DNA of 64,000 bases from Phorcus lineatus (Eukaryota; Mollusca; Gastropoda; Trochida; Trochidae): contig OV121083.1 in assembly GCA_921293015.1 (NCBI GenBank), forward strand, positions 30,868,908-30,932,907, written 5' to 3'. Under the pieces are notes generated by a model. That model saw only the letters and a list, made by a program, of their open reading frames with translations, was not told the origin of the DNA and made no database searches. Shown one piece after another: positions 24,701 to 36,560 of the stretch. Both the position numbers and the translations under genes were made by a program. Every line of letters starts with the position of its first letter. Position 1 is the stretch's first letter.

Positions 24701-27045
24701 CTAAAAAAAATTTTTTTTTTACCATGTCCCTTCTGGAGCTTCGTATTACGTCTGGAGCTTTGTATGTTCTAGATCTAGATCTATTTCATTCGAGAACACT
24801 TTTCTTACCGGACATGCGCAGACGCCATTTTTCATTGAAGCGAGAGGTGTTAGACTTGACGCATTTTACGTTTACCGTGACTCTTGCCAGATTGGCGGTT
24901 TTTGGAAATTTTAGCCATTTGGGTGCAAATTGTTGATCTTATTTTGCACAAGGCCCCACGCTAACATCGTATCTTGTGGTTAGTATTATTGTTCATATGC
25001 CACAGTCATGATTTCAATAACTATTGTTACTTTTGTGTCAGTAGGCGAAGGTTCTCTTCCATTTCGACAACATAGATCTATTGGGTTTTTCCGGGCGTCT
25101 GATTGACGCTTTGCCTTGGATACATTTCGACGATGTTATGTAACCCTTGGATCCCCTCTTAGATGATTGCATTTAACAGAGGCTAAATACGTCACGGTAC
25201 ACGGCATTTGTACTAGATACAAATAATAGTCTTATCACATATCAATAAGCGTACGTCAAGACATTTTTTCAATAGCTGGATCATGCTCACAAAGAGAGCA
25301 ATAAATAAAGTTCATTGTGATCTGGACGTCGAATTTAGTTCAAAATGTTGCTAATATTTTATGAATACGGAATAATTTATGAAAAAGATTTTTGAATGAC
25401 ATTTAGACAAACCGCATGTGTCTCACAAGTGGGATGTTTTGGGATAGCCCAAAATCATAATCACGGGAAAGTAAATTAATCATGCAATTTCAAAAGAAAT
25501 GAAACCAAGATAATAATATTCCTCTCCTATGTCAATAGTCTATTGCTGTTTGGGAGGGGATATTTTATCATCTATATTAAAATTTAATTTCCTGTGTTCA
25601 GAATGGGAAAAATAACTATAATATTTTAAACACCCGATGTAAAATGTTTTAACAAAGAAAATTAAAAAAATAGCATGTTCACCGTAAATGGTTTTTAGTC
25701 CTTCAAGCCATTAAACAAAGCATGTAAGGGGTAGGATAGATATTATTCCTTTCAAGTTTTTTTGGAGAAAGTTCGAAGTCACATCGATGACAGAAGCGAG
25801 TTCAAATTGTCTGAATTATTTCTCCGCTAGTACAAATATTCACATAGATACGACATGAACATGCGTCTTGCAATCATTTTAGTTAATAATGTGTGCAAGA
25901 TTCGCATCATTTGGAGCTAATTCGGCCATAAGATAGACCGTTAATTCTACGGAGAATATAGTGAGAATGCACTAGCCGCTGTGGCCGGCCTGCGCTGGTT
26001 GTCCACACAAATGGCTGACGGACCACGTGACTGAGGCTCGTGACGTCATGTGAGAACTATGATTAGACTATGGTATCAGTGAAAAATGGTGTCATTTGAT
26101 CTCGAAGTAAGGACTGTTACCAAAAAGACACATTATAGAGCTTATTGGGTTTTTTACAGTAACAATATGAAGGTAGAACGTCGCAATTATAATCGAAAAC
26201 CGGACAGTGGCGCGCGTCAAATAGTAAAACGAAATTTTGGAGACTTATCTAAAACAGCCAGCAGGGCAGTTAGGAATTGATAGTATTTGTTAGGTTATTG
26301 AACTAGTATCCGTGTATATTGGACGTGATATCTACACCTCTGTGCATTTATAAGGATGTTTTTATATTTTCATTGAAAACCAGTATTTGTCCTTTTAGAC
26401 ATGAAAAGTTAAGATGTTTTGATTTTATATCACCACATATGACATTTAGGTTTGTATCAAAGGTAAATAATATGTTATGAAAATCACGGAGTGGCTCTTT
26501 AAGCATCAATGTGTAGTGTTATGCCATCGATCGTTTGTATGTTGCCGAGAGTTTGTAATCTAAATCATTTCACATCGACGATTTTCCCCTTCCTTACAGG
26601 CCAAACTGAGCCTAAGGCAAAATAAACCGATGTTTAAATGACTATATATATTTGATCGAAAACAGGACAATTACACTTTCGATTTTGCTTTCAATCTCTA
26701 GCGTTCATTCTTTACACATCTTTTCTTACTTGGATTCTTTTTTATTTTCAAAATATGTCCGTAACATGATGAAAAGCTTGCGCCTTTGTCGGCTTAAACA
26801 TGCAAACTGTACACGTTCAGTTTCATATGTTTTAGGGAGCAGTCATTAATTGAGATTACAACAAACCGGAAACTAGAAAGTGTTTTTACTCGTAAAAACA
26901 GATGTCTCCCCCGTACACCATTTCAGCATATTTGTGTTTTTTAAGGTTTTGGTTAATGAACATCTCCACAGTTTTGACAAAATATTAACTACACATGATT
27001 CAATTTAAGATTGATAGAATATAAAATTGAAAAAGAAGTTGAAAC
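24701..27045. other. Non-coding stretch
   Basis: No gene supported. A 64-codon frame at 26086-26280 has a basic C-terminal half but no known motif. A less AT-rich patch lies near 25970-26060. Confidence 0.4.
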
Positions 27046-27469
27046 CACAGGCCCTCGGATCATTAAAAAAATATATCAAAAATTTAATTTTTTTTTTTAG
27101 TATATGGAAAGGCCAGACACTCCATTCGCCCCCACCCGCTTTCTTGACCGAATGCTACAATAAATACGCACGCAATCAATATAAAATCTATGCAGACATG
27201 ATGTCAAATGATTTGCCTTTCTAATCCAACTCACTTAAACAAATTAATCTTTGGGGTTATTTAATGAGGACGGCCGAAAGACGATTTCCACGCCCAACTT
27301 AATGCTGATGAGACAAATGGCCGCCCGTCACCTTGACCTTACGGGGTGTGTGGCCGCAGCGACAGATCTCATTGGTTTGATGCAAAGTTAGGAACAGATA
27401 ACTCTAATTCTCCGTTCTTGCAACCAATAAGATCTGTCGCTGCGGCCACACACCCCGTAACAAGCACTT
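27046..27469. mobile_element. Foldback element, truncated copy 2
   Basis: This begins CACAGGCCCTCGGATCATTA, like the element at 4558, and stays close to its left arm through the spacer. It then keeps only about 50 bases of the right arm (GATCTGTCGCTGCGGCC...CCCCGTAA) before ending at 27469. Mariner-related sequence follows immediately. The lost right arm means no second target repeat can be identified. Confidence 0.8.
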
Positions 27470-27530
27470 TTTTCGCGACAGCTAGTTTTATGTCTGTTGA
27501 CCAAAAAGCACAGTAGATCTACCCCCTATT

Positions 27531-28258
27531 ATGGAGAAAATTGAGGCACGCAGTGTAATTAAGTTTTTACATTTGAAGGGCTAAACTGCACGTCAAATTC
27601 ATAATGAGATGGAATCTGTTTATGGCAATGACAGTCCATCCTATGACACTGTTGTGAGATGGAAAAGGAATTTCGACACAGCTCACATGTCCCTCGCAGA
27701 TAAGCCAAGACAAAATCGAAGGTACATGCCACGACAAGCATTGGAGCTTCTGGAACAATACGAAGAGGATTTCTTCAAACGTTTTGTTACCATGGATGAA
27801 TGCTGGGTCTATCAATATGAAGACAAAAGAGATGAGCAAAGAGTGGAAGCTGGAGTGGAGATTGTCATGGAGTCATCTTGACGGATTATCTAGCTAAGGG
27901 TCAGACCATTACTGGAGCTTATTACTGCAACCTGCTGAGCAAGTTACGAGATGCCATTAAACAGAAATGTCGCGGTATGATCACGAAAGGTGTACGCCCG
28001 TTAGCTGACAATGCCCCAGCTCACACTTGTCAAGCAGCTCCTGTGGAGGCACTGCGATGTGGGTTTGAAATCTTACCGCATCCCCCCTATTCACCCGATC
28101 TTGCACCAAGTGACTTCTTCTTCCCCGAGATGAAAAATCCACTTCGTGGACGTCGTTTTGAGGACAACTATGACATCATTCAAGAGGTGGAGGCTTGGTT
28201 TTCCATGAAATCAGGGGTTTTCTATTCAGACGGTCTTCACAAGGCCAAGAAGCAATGA
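27531..28258 (+). pseudogene. mariner-like transposase (DD34D), broken
   Basis: The frame starts at 27531 (MEKIEARSVIKFLHLKG) and meets an in-frame TAA after LKG. It continues with YGNDSPSYDTVVRWKRNF and SLADKPR. A block is missing, and the frame resumes with FVTMDECWVYQYE (first catalytic Asp). After another shift comes GVRPLADNAPAHTCQ, where the usual HDN is ADN, then HPPYSPDLAPSDFFF. The second and third Asp are separated by 34 residues, the DD34D spacing of mariners. Stop at 28258. Clear inverted repeats were not found. It follows directly on the truncated foldback element. Confidence 0.8.
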
Positions 28259-28376
28259 GAAAAATGTGTATCTCTGAATGGTGACTATGTAGAGAAGTCT
28301 TTAAAACATGAGAACAAAATAAAGTTTGTACCTTTGATATATGTCTGTGACAATTGAAACTTTTTTATATCCCCTC

Positions 28377-28542
28377 GTACATTTCACGCACTTGAAATTG
28401 CATTTGATAACTATGAACTAGATCTGTAAAATCACTGTTAGGACAAAAAAAACGAGCATCTGCTCGTTGATTAGTGATTACAAACATGTTGGACATTTTT
28501 CATTAACAATTCTTTATAAAATAAGTTTTGAGAGTAATAATA
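28377..28542. repeat. 166-bp dispersed repeat, copy 2
   Basis: Partner of 8899-9064 in the same orientation, starting right after the mariner remnant. It keeps the AACGAGCATCTGCTCGTT palindrome. Confidence 0.7.
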
Positions 28543-28684
28543 TGTTTATGAATTTAGTTTGATTATTGATAAGTTTTTCGGAGAAGTGAATTTTTGTTTT
28601 CAGTGATGACTTTAAAACTGTTATGCACTCAAAATGATATCTGCTGAATATTTGTTTCTTTGAGTGGCAAAAGTGGAGAAGTTG

Positions 28685-28965
28685 GAAATCAGAAAAAGAG
28701 ACGAATATATGGATGACAACTTCTTTATTCTGAGAATGCGACGTTTCGACAAAGCTTCTTGTGTCGCTGTCAAGCAATTTATTCTGAGAATGCGAAGTTT
28801 AAACACAGCTTTTGTGTCGAAACGTCGCGTTTTTGACGACACAAGAAGCTATATCGAAACGTGGATCTCGCGCTGCTTGACAACGACACAAGAAGCTGTC
28901 AAAACGTCGTGTTATCAGAAGAAAGAAGTTTTCATCCATATTATTTGTGTCTTATCTGGATATTT
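28685..28965. repeat. Inverted repeat with about 92-bp arms
   Basis: The left arm (28685-28776) and right arm (28874-28965) are about 80% inverted copies. Both carry TATGGATGA(C/A)AACTTCTTT and GCTTCTTGTGTCG(C/T)TGTCAAGCA. The loop itself has further GACACAAGAAGC and CGAAACGTCGC copies, so the unit looks like a multi-copy foldback. Non-coding. Confidence 0.7.
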
Positions 28966-28970
28966 GTTGT

Positions 28971-29873
28971 TTTAAATTATTAGGAAAGAGCAAAGTGTCC
29001 AACTGTGTTTTTCTTTTCATCTCTGGCTACATGCCTGAGTGTGCAAAAATGTTTAAATATAGAAAGGTTGTCGGCCAGATGTAGCTGGCTCCGCCCTAGA
29101 ACTGCCCATCTGCTTCACAATTGCCGAATCAGAATGTCGGAGGTAATGGTTTTGTGATATATTTGTGACATATATCGGCTTAGGTTTCTTGATACATCCT
29201 TTACCATTGTGAAAATATGAAAATGAAATAGTTCGCCCATTGAATAATTGGTAGATAATTGATTCCAATTTCCCAAACTATACCAATAGGCCCTGAATCA
29301 GCCTTTGTATTGTTTATGTTCAAAACTAAGACATATTCCTGTTTGTTTTCCAAGTAAAATATAACACCAAAATGTGTGTCAGAGCATTGGACAAGATGTT
29401 AACACAAAATTGGAAGAAAGTTGAAACATGACACAGAAGTTTACGTTGCAATATTTTGCCGCTAGGGGAACCTGCCGTAATCACTAGAACAGCTCTTATT
29501 AGAACAGAGGTTGTGTAGGAATTAATGACCAAGCTTACTTTGTGGGGAGAGAATGTAGCACGACTGGTGTCTAACAAGAAAAACGGACAGAAGGTTTGAG
29601 GGTGTGGTCCCTGTGGCCCTTATTATGATGTTTATTATTATGGCCCTTATTAATGGTTCTCAAGATGATTAAATAGTGTAAAGTTCACAGATGGAAGGAC
29701 GCATGGATGGGTGCCATCAGGCATGCCATCACTTAAGCCAATAAGGCCTTTCAGGCCAGATTCCTAGCTTCGACTGTTTCTTAGAAATAGTGTAACAAAG
29801 TTGTTATGAAACATATGTTATAATCTACTAATCCCATCCCCGATTAATCACTAAGTATGAAATAATCATTAAG
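28971..29873. other. Non-coding stretch
   Basis: No gene seen. At 29590-29770 it carries a piece of the dispersed GTGTGGTCCCTGTGGCCCTT...CCTTTCAGGCCAGAT family described for the PKA introns. Confidence 0.4.
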
Positions 29874-30176
29874 CTGTTGTCAAGTGACATTGTGTTGACA
29901 ACTGAGCCTCGTGGACACAGGTTTGACTAAGAGAAGTTCATTCTCAGCGATTGTCCTGGAGAGAGGGTTGAGTCTCAGCCATGGGACTGAGGAGTTAAGT
30001 CTCAGCCAGCTAGCGACAGCCACGACCAGCCATGTGAGAAAGGACGCGCTGGGCGTCGTGAGGGTGCCCAGGGAAAGCGGGCTAGAAGGCTCGACAGCCA
30101 GATCAATAGAGAGTAAGTACTTGGAAGAAATAAAAAGCCAAGAAAATCCACGTCTCGTCTTCTTGTTGAATCTTAC
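29874..30176 (+). mobile_element. Possible solo LTR
   Basis: The segment begins TGTTGTCAAGTGAC and ends CTTGTTGAATCTTACA. An AATAAAAAGCC polyadenylation-like signal lies about 50 bases before the end, and the sequence is less AT-rich than its surroundings. These fit an LTR, but no 5-bp target duplication could be matched and no internal retroelement sequence adjoins it. Tentative. Confidence 0.25.
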
Positions 30177-31409
30177 AAAGTGTGTGCCTGCTGATTGTGC
30201 TACAATAGACGGTTTGAGGGTGTAAACCTTGCCATGCCCATATTTGAAGGGCGGTCAACACAAAGGTTACAAATTTGAGTCTTCATGTCAGAAAAATAGT
30301 GCATTTAAAATTTCAGCCTCCTGTGCTAATTGGATTTGGAGAAGACCATTTTTTAGGTTTTAGTGAAATGGCCAACAAAGCCCATAATTGAGGGGATTTC
30401 AGTCCCAAATCTACAAATTCAAATCACCTTTGTGCAAGGTTTAAAACGACAGAATTTCAGTTTTGGGGGTCCAAAAGTTTTGAAGGAGAAAATGTGAAAA
30501 GTTTATGGAACATTATTGATAATGCCATAAGCCAACCTGACCTTTCAGGACTGATGAGGTTAATAGTAGGAAGTAATAAAGCTTGCTTTATGATATTGCA
30601 TTTGAATCCTGGCAAAAGAAAAATTGTGTTCATGTTCATGTTACAGTGCTTACCCAAGGTAAATTTCAACTTTACATCACTACAACATCCCAAATATGGA
30701 ATGAAAATTGTCAATCTACTGAAGATTTAGAGTAAACTTAAGGGTTCATTTGTTTGAAATAGATTAGGGTATTGACAGTTTCCTTTGACATTAAAATGTG
30801 TGTATATGGAAACTGACTGATACTTGCATTAAGCCAATATGTAAAGGCCAACACAATTGAACCATATTATTTCCATTTAGTTCATGCTTTAGAAATTATT
30901 TGACCAGAAACCAAGGTTATGAAAGCTGATCGGGAAGTAAGACCAAAAGTTTCAGGTTTTGCAATGTCATGCACAGTGTTCCAAGTTGAGTGTGTTGTTT
31001 AACATAGATACCAAAGAAAGGTTATATATAATCAACTGCACATACAAAATGTACTAAATATGAAACATGACTGGTCATGTGGCTGATATTGCCATCTAAG
31101 GAAAAGCAGGTGCAAATCAGTCACCGTGCAAATAACAATGGATATCATATTGGTCTTGTTAAAATTCAATACAGGAAATTAAAAATTTTTTATAATGAAT
31201 GTTTGTTACAAATTTCAAAGTGTACTTAAGTGTAAGTGAATATCAAAATCTTAACCTAATTCAATAAGATTCTTCAATAACAGGCTGGCCCATTTGAATA
31301 GTGGTTAGAATGCTTGCTGGGGTTCGATTTTGATATTTTGAAAAGGAAATACACCTTGGGAGTAAATTTTCAATAGGAAATTAACAAGTGTAAAATGTAA
31401 AATGACTGT
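30177..31409. other. Non-coding stretch
   Basis: No gene or recognisable repeat beyond short AT-rich frames. Confidence 0.4.
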
Positions 31410-31753
31410 CTTAGGCCCTTTTCTAATGCAAAGGTTTATGTGAGTAAATTTACTTAAGTATGTTAATGTATTTGGGGTATGTAAAAGTGTCATGAGAACG
31501 TAATTACACACACAAGTATTTTTGCACTGGGAGCAAATTTGCATAACCTCAGGAGGTCATGTAAATGTAAATTTACACATACGTATTTGTAGAAACAATT
31601 TTGTACACACTATGCAAATTGTGTCGTGAGAATGGAATTTATTTTACTCCTGTGTGCAAATGTATTCTATCTATAAATAGATATGGAAGGAGATTGCATC
31701 ATCTCTTAAAAGGGTCAGACGTCACATGACTTGACTGTCTGGTTTCACTCAAA

Positions 31754-32498
31754 ATGGCAGCAATAAAGAAGGGTAGAGGCTCGGCTTGGAATAATGAATC
31801 CACTGAATGTTTGCTTGCAATATGGCAGGAAAAAAATTTTGAAAATCAACTTGAGGATTCCAAGAAAAATTGTGGATCCATTTATCAAATGATTTCCAGA
31901 GAAATGAAAAATCAGGGACACGAAAAAGATGCTGTACAGTGTAAGGTGCGGATGCACACACTGAAAAGGGCCTTTAGAGAATGCAAAAAGAAGCAGAGCA
32001 ACAGCGGCAAATGAAGAAACCTCTGCAAATTTTATTATTAGTTAAATGAAATCCTCAGACATCGGCCAGGTGAAATTGCTTGAAAGTTTGGGATCCAAAC
32101 ATCGACTTGCAATAGATAACTCAAAAGATGCAGAGTCAGGCAATGAAGATGAAAATCCTCTGCATGTGCCTGAGACTGATGATGATAATACTCGTGATAA
32201 TGAGAGCATAGAGTTCAATCCTCAGCAGACTCCGACACAACTTCCAGATGATGACACATCAATGCCCCAAGTCAGAGATGCATCGAACGAGAAAACCACA
32301 AATGAAAGTGATGAAAAAGAGGAGAAAGGAAAGAGAAAGATGAAGTCGGCAGAGAAGAAGCAGAGAAAGATGAAGTCGGCAGAGAAGAAGCAGAGAAAGA
32401 CTCGGCTTGAGATGGCGTTGGGAACCGTTATGTCGGGATTTGCGGAGAGTAGCAGTAAGTTTGAAGCAACATTGGTCAGTCTTGAAACTAAGAAATGA
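31754..32498 (+). pseudogene. Harbinger Myb/SANT-like protein, broken
   Basis: The first frame (31754-32014) is an 86-residue Myb/SANT-like trihelix domain: GSAWNNESTECLLAIWQE, IYQMISREMKNQGHEKDAVQ and CKVRMHTLKRAFRECKKK, with the spaced Trp and aliphatic residues of Myb_DNA-bind_4. In-frame stops follow at 32012 and near 32037, in the middle of what reads as FYY-stop-LNEILRHRP. A frameshift near 32070 leads to a 150-codon acidic then basic tail (32046-32498) ending in MALGTVMSGFAESSSKF. The tail contains a perfect 30-bp tandem duplication (KMKSAEKKQR twice). In the family this protein helps the nuclease bind DNA and enter the nucleus. Confidence 0.7.
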
Positions 32499-32638
32499 GA
32501 TGCTGAAATGAAACGAATGGAGCTAGAAAGACAGAAAATAGACTCAGATGAAAGACAAAAATGAGAACATCAACTACAGGCATTGACGAATGTTCCTTCA
32601 CTCATTCACAAAGTAGAGAGCCATGTCATTTCTCAAAT

Positions 32639-34250
32639 TTAAAGCATCCAATTGAGACGCCTCCTCAAAGTCACCTGTGTCATTATCTTCTTCCAGAAGA
32701 TCCTCCAGAGATTCTCTCTGTGGATTTCACACAAGTTGTGAAGCACAACACATGAAGCAATGGCAAATGAAACAAACTCCACATCCACATCCAATCTTTT
32801 TTGTAGACAGTGCCATCTTCCCTTTAGACGTCCAAATGTGCTCTCAATCGTCATCCTGGCTCTGCTCTGTAATTGAATACTTGTTGTGCTGCAGTGAGAT
32901 TGCGCTGATTGGTATAAGGCTTTAACAACCAGGATTTCAGTGGGTAGGCTCCATCGCCTATTAGAACTAAGGGCATATTAATATCCTTGTAAGCACATGA
33001 GAGTTTCTTCGTCCAACTTGGGAACAGATCGTTATTTTCACCTTTGTGGAATAGTTCAGAATTTCCGAAGACTCGAGCATCATGACCAGGCCATCCGACG
33101 TTTATGTCTGTAATGATGAACCTGTGGTCACACACACCTTGCAATATGACGGAATACCATCCCTTTCTGTTGATATAATCACCATGGGCATATGTTGGAG
33201 CTTTGATTTGTACATGGGTGCCGTCGATGGCACCAGCACAATTGGGGAAATCCCACATTTACTCATACCCATCAATGACATTTCTCAAAGCTTCATCTTT
33301 AGGAAACTTGACATACTTGCTCAATAATGTGTCACTTATTGCGTGGCATACGTCGTGGACAGCAGTCCAGACTGTTGTTGTTCCAACTCCGAACAAGTTT
33401 CCAATTGTGCGATATTCAGCTGCTGATGCCATCCAATATAGTGCTATTGCCACTTTATGATCAAGTTCAAGAGCTTCCCGTACACTTTTATCCAGTCTGG
33501 ATAATGATGGTTTAAGTTCCTCACAAAGTAATTCAAATGTCATCTTGCTCATTCTGAAGTTGCCCATCGATTGATCATTATCAAAAGTTTCTTTCACAAT
33601 ACAGTCAACTCGCAATAGTCCAGCCACCGATAATCCGAATCTCGCAGTGTCCGAACGGTACCAAGCTGTAACCAAACTAATCTCTATATAGACTCATTAA
33701 ATGTTGATTCAGTCTCTGTATCCGAACGCTAATTAGCTGTAACGGATTAGTTAATTACAGCTATTTCTGCTTCATTAATCCGACGGTTCATCAAAGCGTT
33801 CGGTAATCCCCTAGACACGCGAGCACCACACTGATTGAATCGGTAAACATCAATGACAGTGGATTGACACGGAAGTTGAGCGTGGCAGCAGTTTGTGATT
33901 GTAATAAATTTAGATGTCTCACTTTGTGTATCAGGAGTTTGTGATTGTAATAAATTGCTTTTGTTCAAAGATTGTTTATTAATATATGTATCTCAGTTGT
34001 TATGTGTGTATAAAATAAAACTCATTTGATATTCTAAATACGTTGTCTTCTGTCTGTAGATTTGGTTCGTTTCAGTAGTCCGAACATTTCACTATCCGAA
34101 CGTTTTTGATAAAAAAACGGAAGTGTTCGGATTATCGAGGTCTGATTGTATAGCACCACAAATTCCTTGTCCTCTCTTTTGACCATATTTTCTTCTCCTT
34201 AACAAGTCCCAGGACAAGGCCTTGTTGAAAAAATAGGGAAAATCCCTTCT
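32639..34250 (-). pseudogene. Harbinger transposase (DDE), broken and interrupted
   Basis: HARBI1-like nuclease. N-terminal part: KEKKIWSKERTRNLWCY near 34150-34200, then the inserted MITE (33602-34148). Then IVKETFDND, GNFRMSKMTFELLCEEL and AIALYWMASAAEYRTIGNLF. A TAA stop at 33259-33261 interrupts DGYE/MWDF. The catalytic domain follows with AIDGTHV (first Asp), DINVGWPGHDARVF, IGDGAYPLKSWLL (second Asp) and, after a one-base frameshift near 32868, MTIESTFGRLKGRW (Glu) and VVLHNLC. All catalytic residues are still legible. Stop codon and frameshift mean no active enzyme. Confidence 0.8.
33602..34148. mobile_element. Tigger/pogo-like MITE inside Harbinger transposase
   Basis: A 547-bp non-coding element flanked by TA (33600-33601 and 34149-34150). 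The left end carries CAGTCAACTCG and CGATAATCCGAA; the reverse complement of the right end reads CAATCAGACCTCGATAATCC. Such GATAATCCGAAC ends with TA duplication are typical of pogo/Tigger relatives (recalled). Inside are repeated TCCGAACG blocks and a duplicated AGTTTGTGATTGTAATAAAT (near 33888 and 33938). Removing it with one TA joins the host reading frame as RNLWCY/IVKETF. Confidence 0.75.
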
Positions 34251-34520
34251 TCTCTTAGAGCCAAGAAGTCTTAACATAGCAAAGTCTGGCACTAGAATGA
34301 ATCTATTAATGAATTTTAGGTTATATTATGAATACATGTCTGTATGTAACTGACATATATACACCTTATTGCTAAACCTCATGAGAACAGAAAGTATATT
34401 CACTATAACACATGTATATTTTGATGTTAGATTTGAAATATGATACCTTAATATACTGACATCCATCTTTGCAAATGAGGTCTTACATTTGCATGAAATG
34501 CCCTAAAGATGCAATATAAA

Positions 34521-35589
34521 CCTTCTTAGTATTTTTTTGTTACGGGAAAATAAGATACTAAGATAAGATAAGATAATAAGATATATAAAGATATAATATA
34601 AGATATAAATCCCTGATGGGAATCCTAAACATAATGAACACCTCTGCACGTGAATATCCATAAACATATATCATTTCATTATAAACAAGAAAAAAGTGAG
34701 CATGGCTCACGCAGCCAGTATGATTTCTCAAAGGAAAGCATGCAATAAGACGTTATCAAACATACAACTAAGGTTTGTACACTGGTTTGATAATGTGACA
34801 CCTGAAAGGAAAAACGGGTGTATGAAAAGAGGTGTAATTCAGCCATGGAAAAGACTCTTGATGATATTGGTGATGTGAACGTTACATGTACATGCTTAAT
34901 AATATCCCAAGTTATATGAGTTTCTATAGATATTCATCACAATCATAAAGTAGTGACTAATAGTGTGTTAAAGTGAGGATTACAGTCTTGTGCATGTTAC
35001 CGGTACCGCTACTAGGCAGCATGACACTTATGGTACCATGACTAGAGAAGGAGAAAAAAATGAACAAATATTTTTTTAAAATCTAGTCTGAATTAATATG
35101 ATTCTGGATAAGCCGATATACTAAAAGTTACTGTAATAGTTCAAGAGTAAACGTGTCCCCATTGGAACCACAGATCTGTTAATCGCTACAAGTCCAATTG
35201 CGCATTCAAGGGCCATAGCTTTGTAAAAAAATATTATTTTGGAAATGGCTTTCGAACTCAATCAAGAGCATCAACAGGTGTGTCCAAAACCAAAATTTCA
35301 TTCACCTAAGTGTGATACTGTCTGAGAAAACTTGTCCCCATTATCATTGTTGATTTCGGTCTCAAATTAAACAAGTATGTTGTAAAGTCTCGCTGTTACG
35401 GATGCCACTATTTGCTAAAATCACAATGATGTTTGTAATGTAAATAATGCTGGGAATTCACATTAGTTAGACCTTTTCTCATCTCTTGCAAAAATAGGAC
35501 AGTCGCAAAATCCTTTCCGCACAAAAATAAGTACGCAAAAACAGATTTCGCTCTTAAACTTCTAATAACTAACGTCATATTACAATATC
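34521..35589. other. Non-coding stretch
   Basis: No gene seen. Holds a GATAA-rich simple repeat at 34551-34608. Confidence 0.4.
34551..34608. repeat. AAGATA-rich simple repeat
   Basis: Irregular tandem run of AGATA/AAGAT units. Confidence 0.85.
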
Positions 35590-35750
35590 GATAAATAGTT
35601 GCGTTTGTAAAATGTCCAGGATTCATTGTTATTTAACGCCTGCAAATTTAAGCCTTTAAAACCTCCGGCTATCGCCATTGGTTTTAAACTAAATTTGCGT
35701 GTGTTAAATAACAATGCATCCCGGAAATTTTACAAATGCAACTATTTATC
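35590..35750. repeat. Foldback repeat, about 72-bp arms
   Basis: The left arm starts GATAAATAGTTGCGTTTGTA at 35590 and the right arm is its inverted copy ending at 35750. They share GATAAATAGTTGC(G/A)TTTGT, CATTGTTATTTAAC and GCAAATTTA with a handful of mismatches. Non-coding; probably a small MITE. Confidence 0.75.
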
Positions 35751-36268
35751 TTCCAAATAAAGATTTTTAAATTGTCATTTATAAGTAAAATAAAATAAAA
35801 TACCTACATTACAAGAAAACCCATTTATTTGCAATTTGGAAAATGTTAACTTTGTTATTATTTACTGAATTTAGTCAAACACATTAATTTTGTCATATGT
35901 ATGTCAAAGGGTCAAATTTAATTGCATGTCAATTAATAATTAATATCACAGCTGTTTTAGCCGCCTAGAGCATAGAGAATTTTAAGAAATTGTGTGATAA
36001 TTAAAAATACTGAAATAATTGAAAAATCTATGATTCTTCATAAAGAACTATGGGTGCTAAAAGTGTGTTAATAATTACTATTCCATTCATGGCTTTGATC
36101 GTCCCACACTAACAGTGCTGCATGTTTCTCATCACACTCATCGCAAATTTTGAGCATTTTTACCTGTAAAAAGCAATTTTAATTACATTTACATGATTCA
36201 TTTACAAAACTTAGATGGTAAAACTTTAGGTATACATCACAAATCATTATCAAACGATGCCAAAAATA

Positions 36269-36560
36269 GGTGAGGTGAGGTGATACTGGGTATAATGCGG
36301 CTTTCAAAACTATTTCACTTATATCGCGGCGGCTAGTGTTATTGCAGGGAGAAAGCCAGCAACACCATTGTAGCTATGCATTGCATTGAAACCTGCAAGC
36401 ATCGGCTGGAACTAGCGAACCATGGGTGGTACTGCACTGAAATTCAATGTAGCATTGCACCCCAACCTCACCGCATGTAGAACAGTTCTCTACTGCAGAC
36501 AAAGTTGCCGAGCCCCTGACGGGATTCGAACCATGGACCTCTTGATCCGAAGCCGAATAT
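36269..36560 (-). mobile_element. tRNA-derived SINE, copy 2, with 13-bp TSD
   Basis: About 290 bp homologous to 18416-18712, flanked by the identical 13-mer GATGCCAAAAATA (36256-36268 and 36561-36573), as expected for LINE-driven retrotransposition. On the minus strand the head has the B-box GGTTCGAATCC, and the 3' tail is CACCTCACCTCACC. The 5' part of the tRNA head is shorter than in copy 1. It lies just beyond the probable polyadenylation signal of the PKA gene. Confidence 0.85.

Larger units (their letters stand above)
31410..34520. mobile_element. PIF/Harbinger DNA transposon, decayed
   Basis: Two convergent genes, a Myb/SANT-like DNA-binding protein on the plus strand (31754-32498) and a DDE nuclease on the minus strand (32639-34250), are the diagnostic pair of PIF/Harbinger elements. 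The ends are tentative: TTAGGCCCTTTTCTAATGCA near 31408 and, on the minus strand, TTAGGGCATTTCATGCAAAT near 34505 could be diverged inverted repeats next to TTA/TAA. The transposase gene is interrupted by a separate MITE (33602-34148). Confidence 0.65.

Noticed and set aside
29911..30225. 104-codon plus-strand frame
   Set aside because: No domain; it lies across a possible LTR and ends in non-coding sequence.
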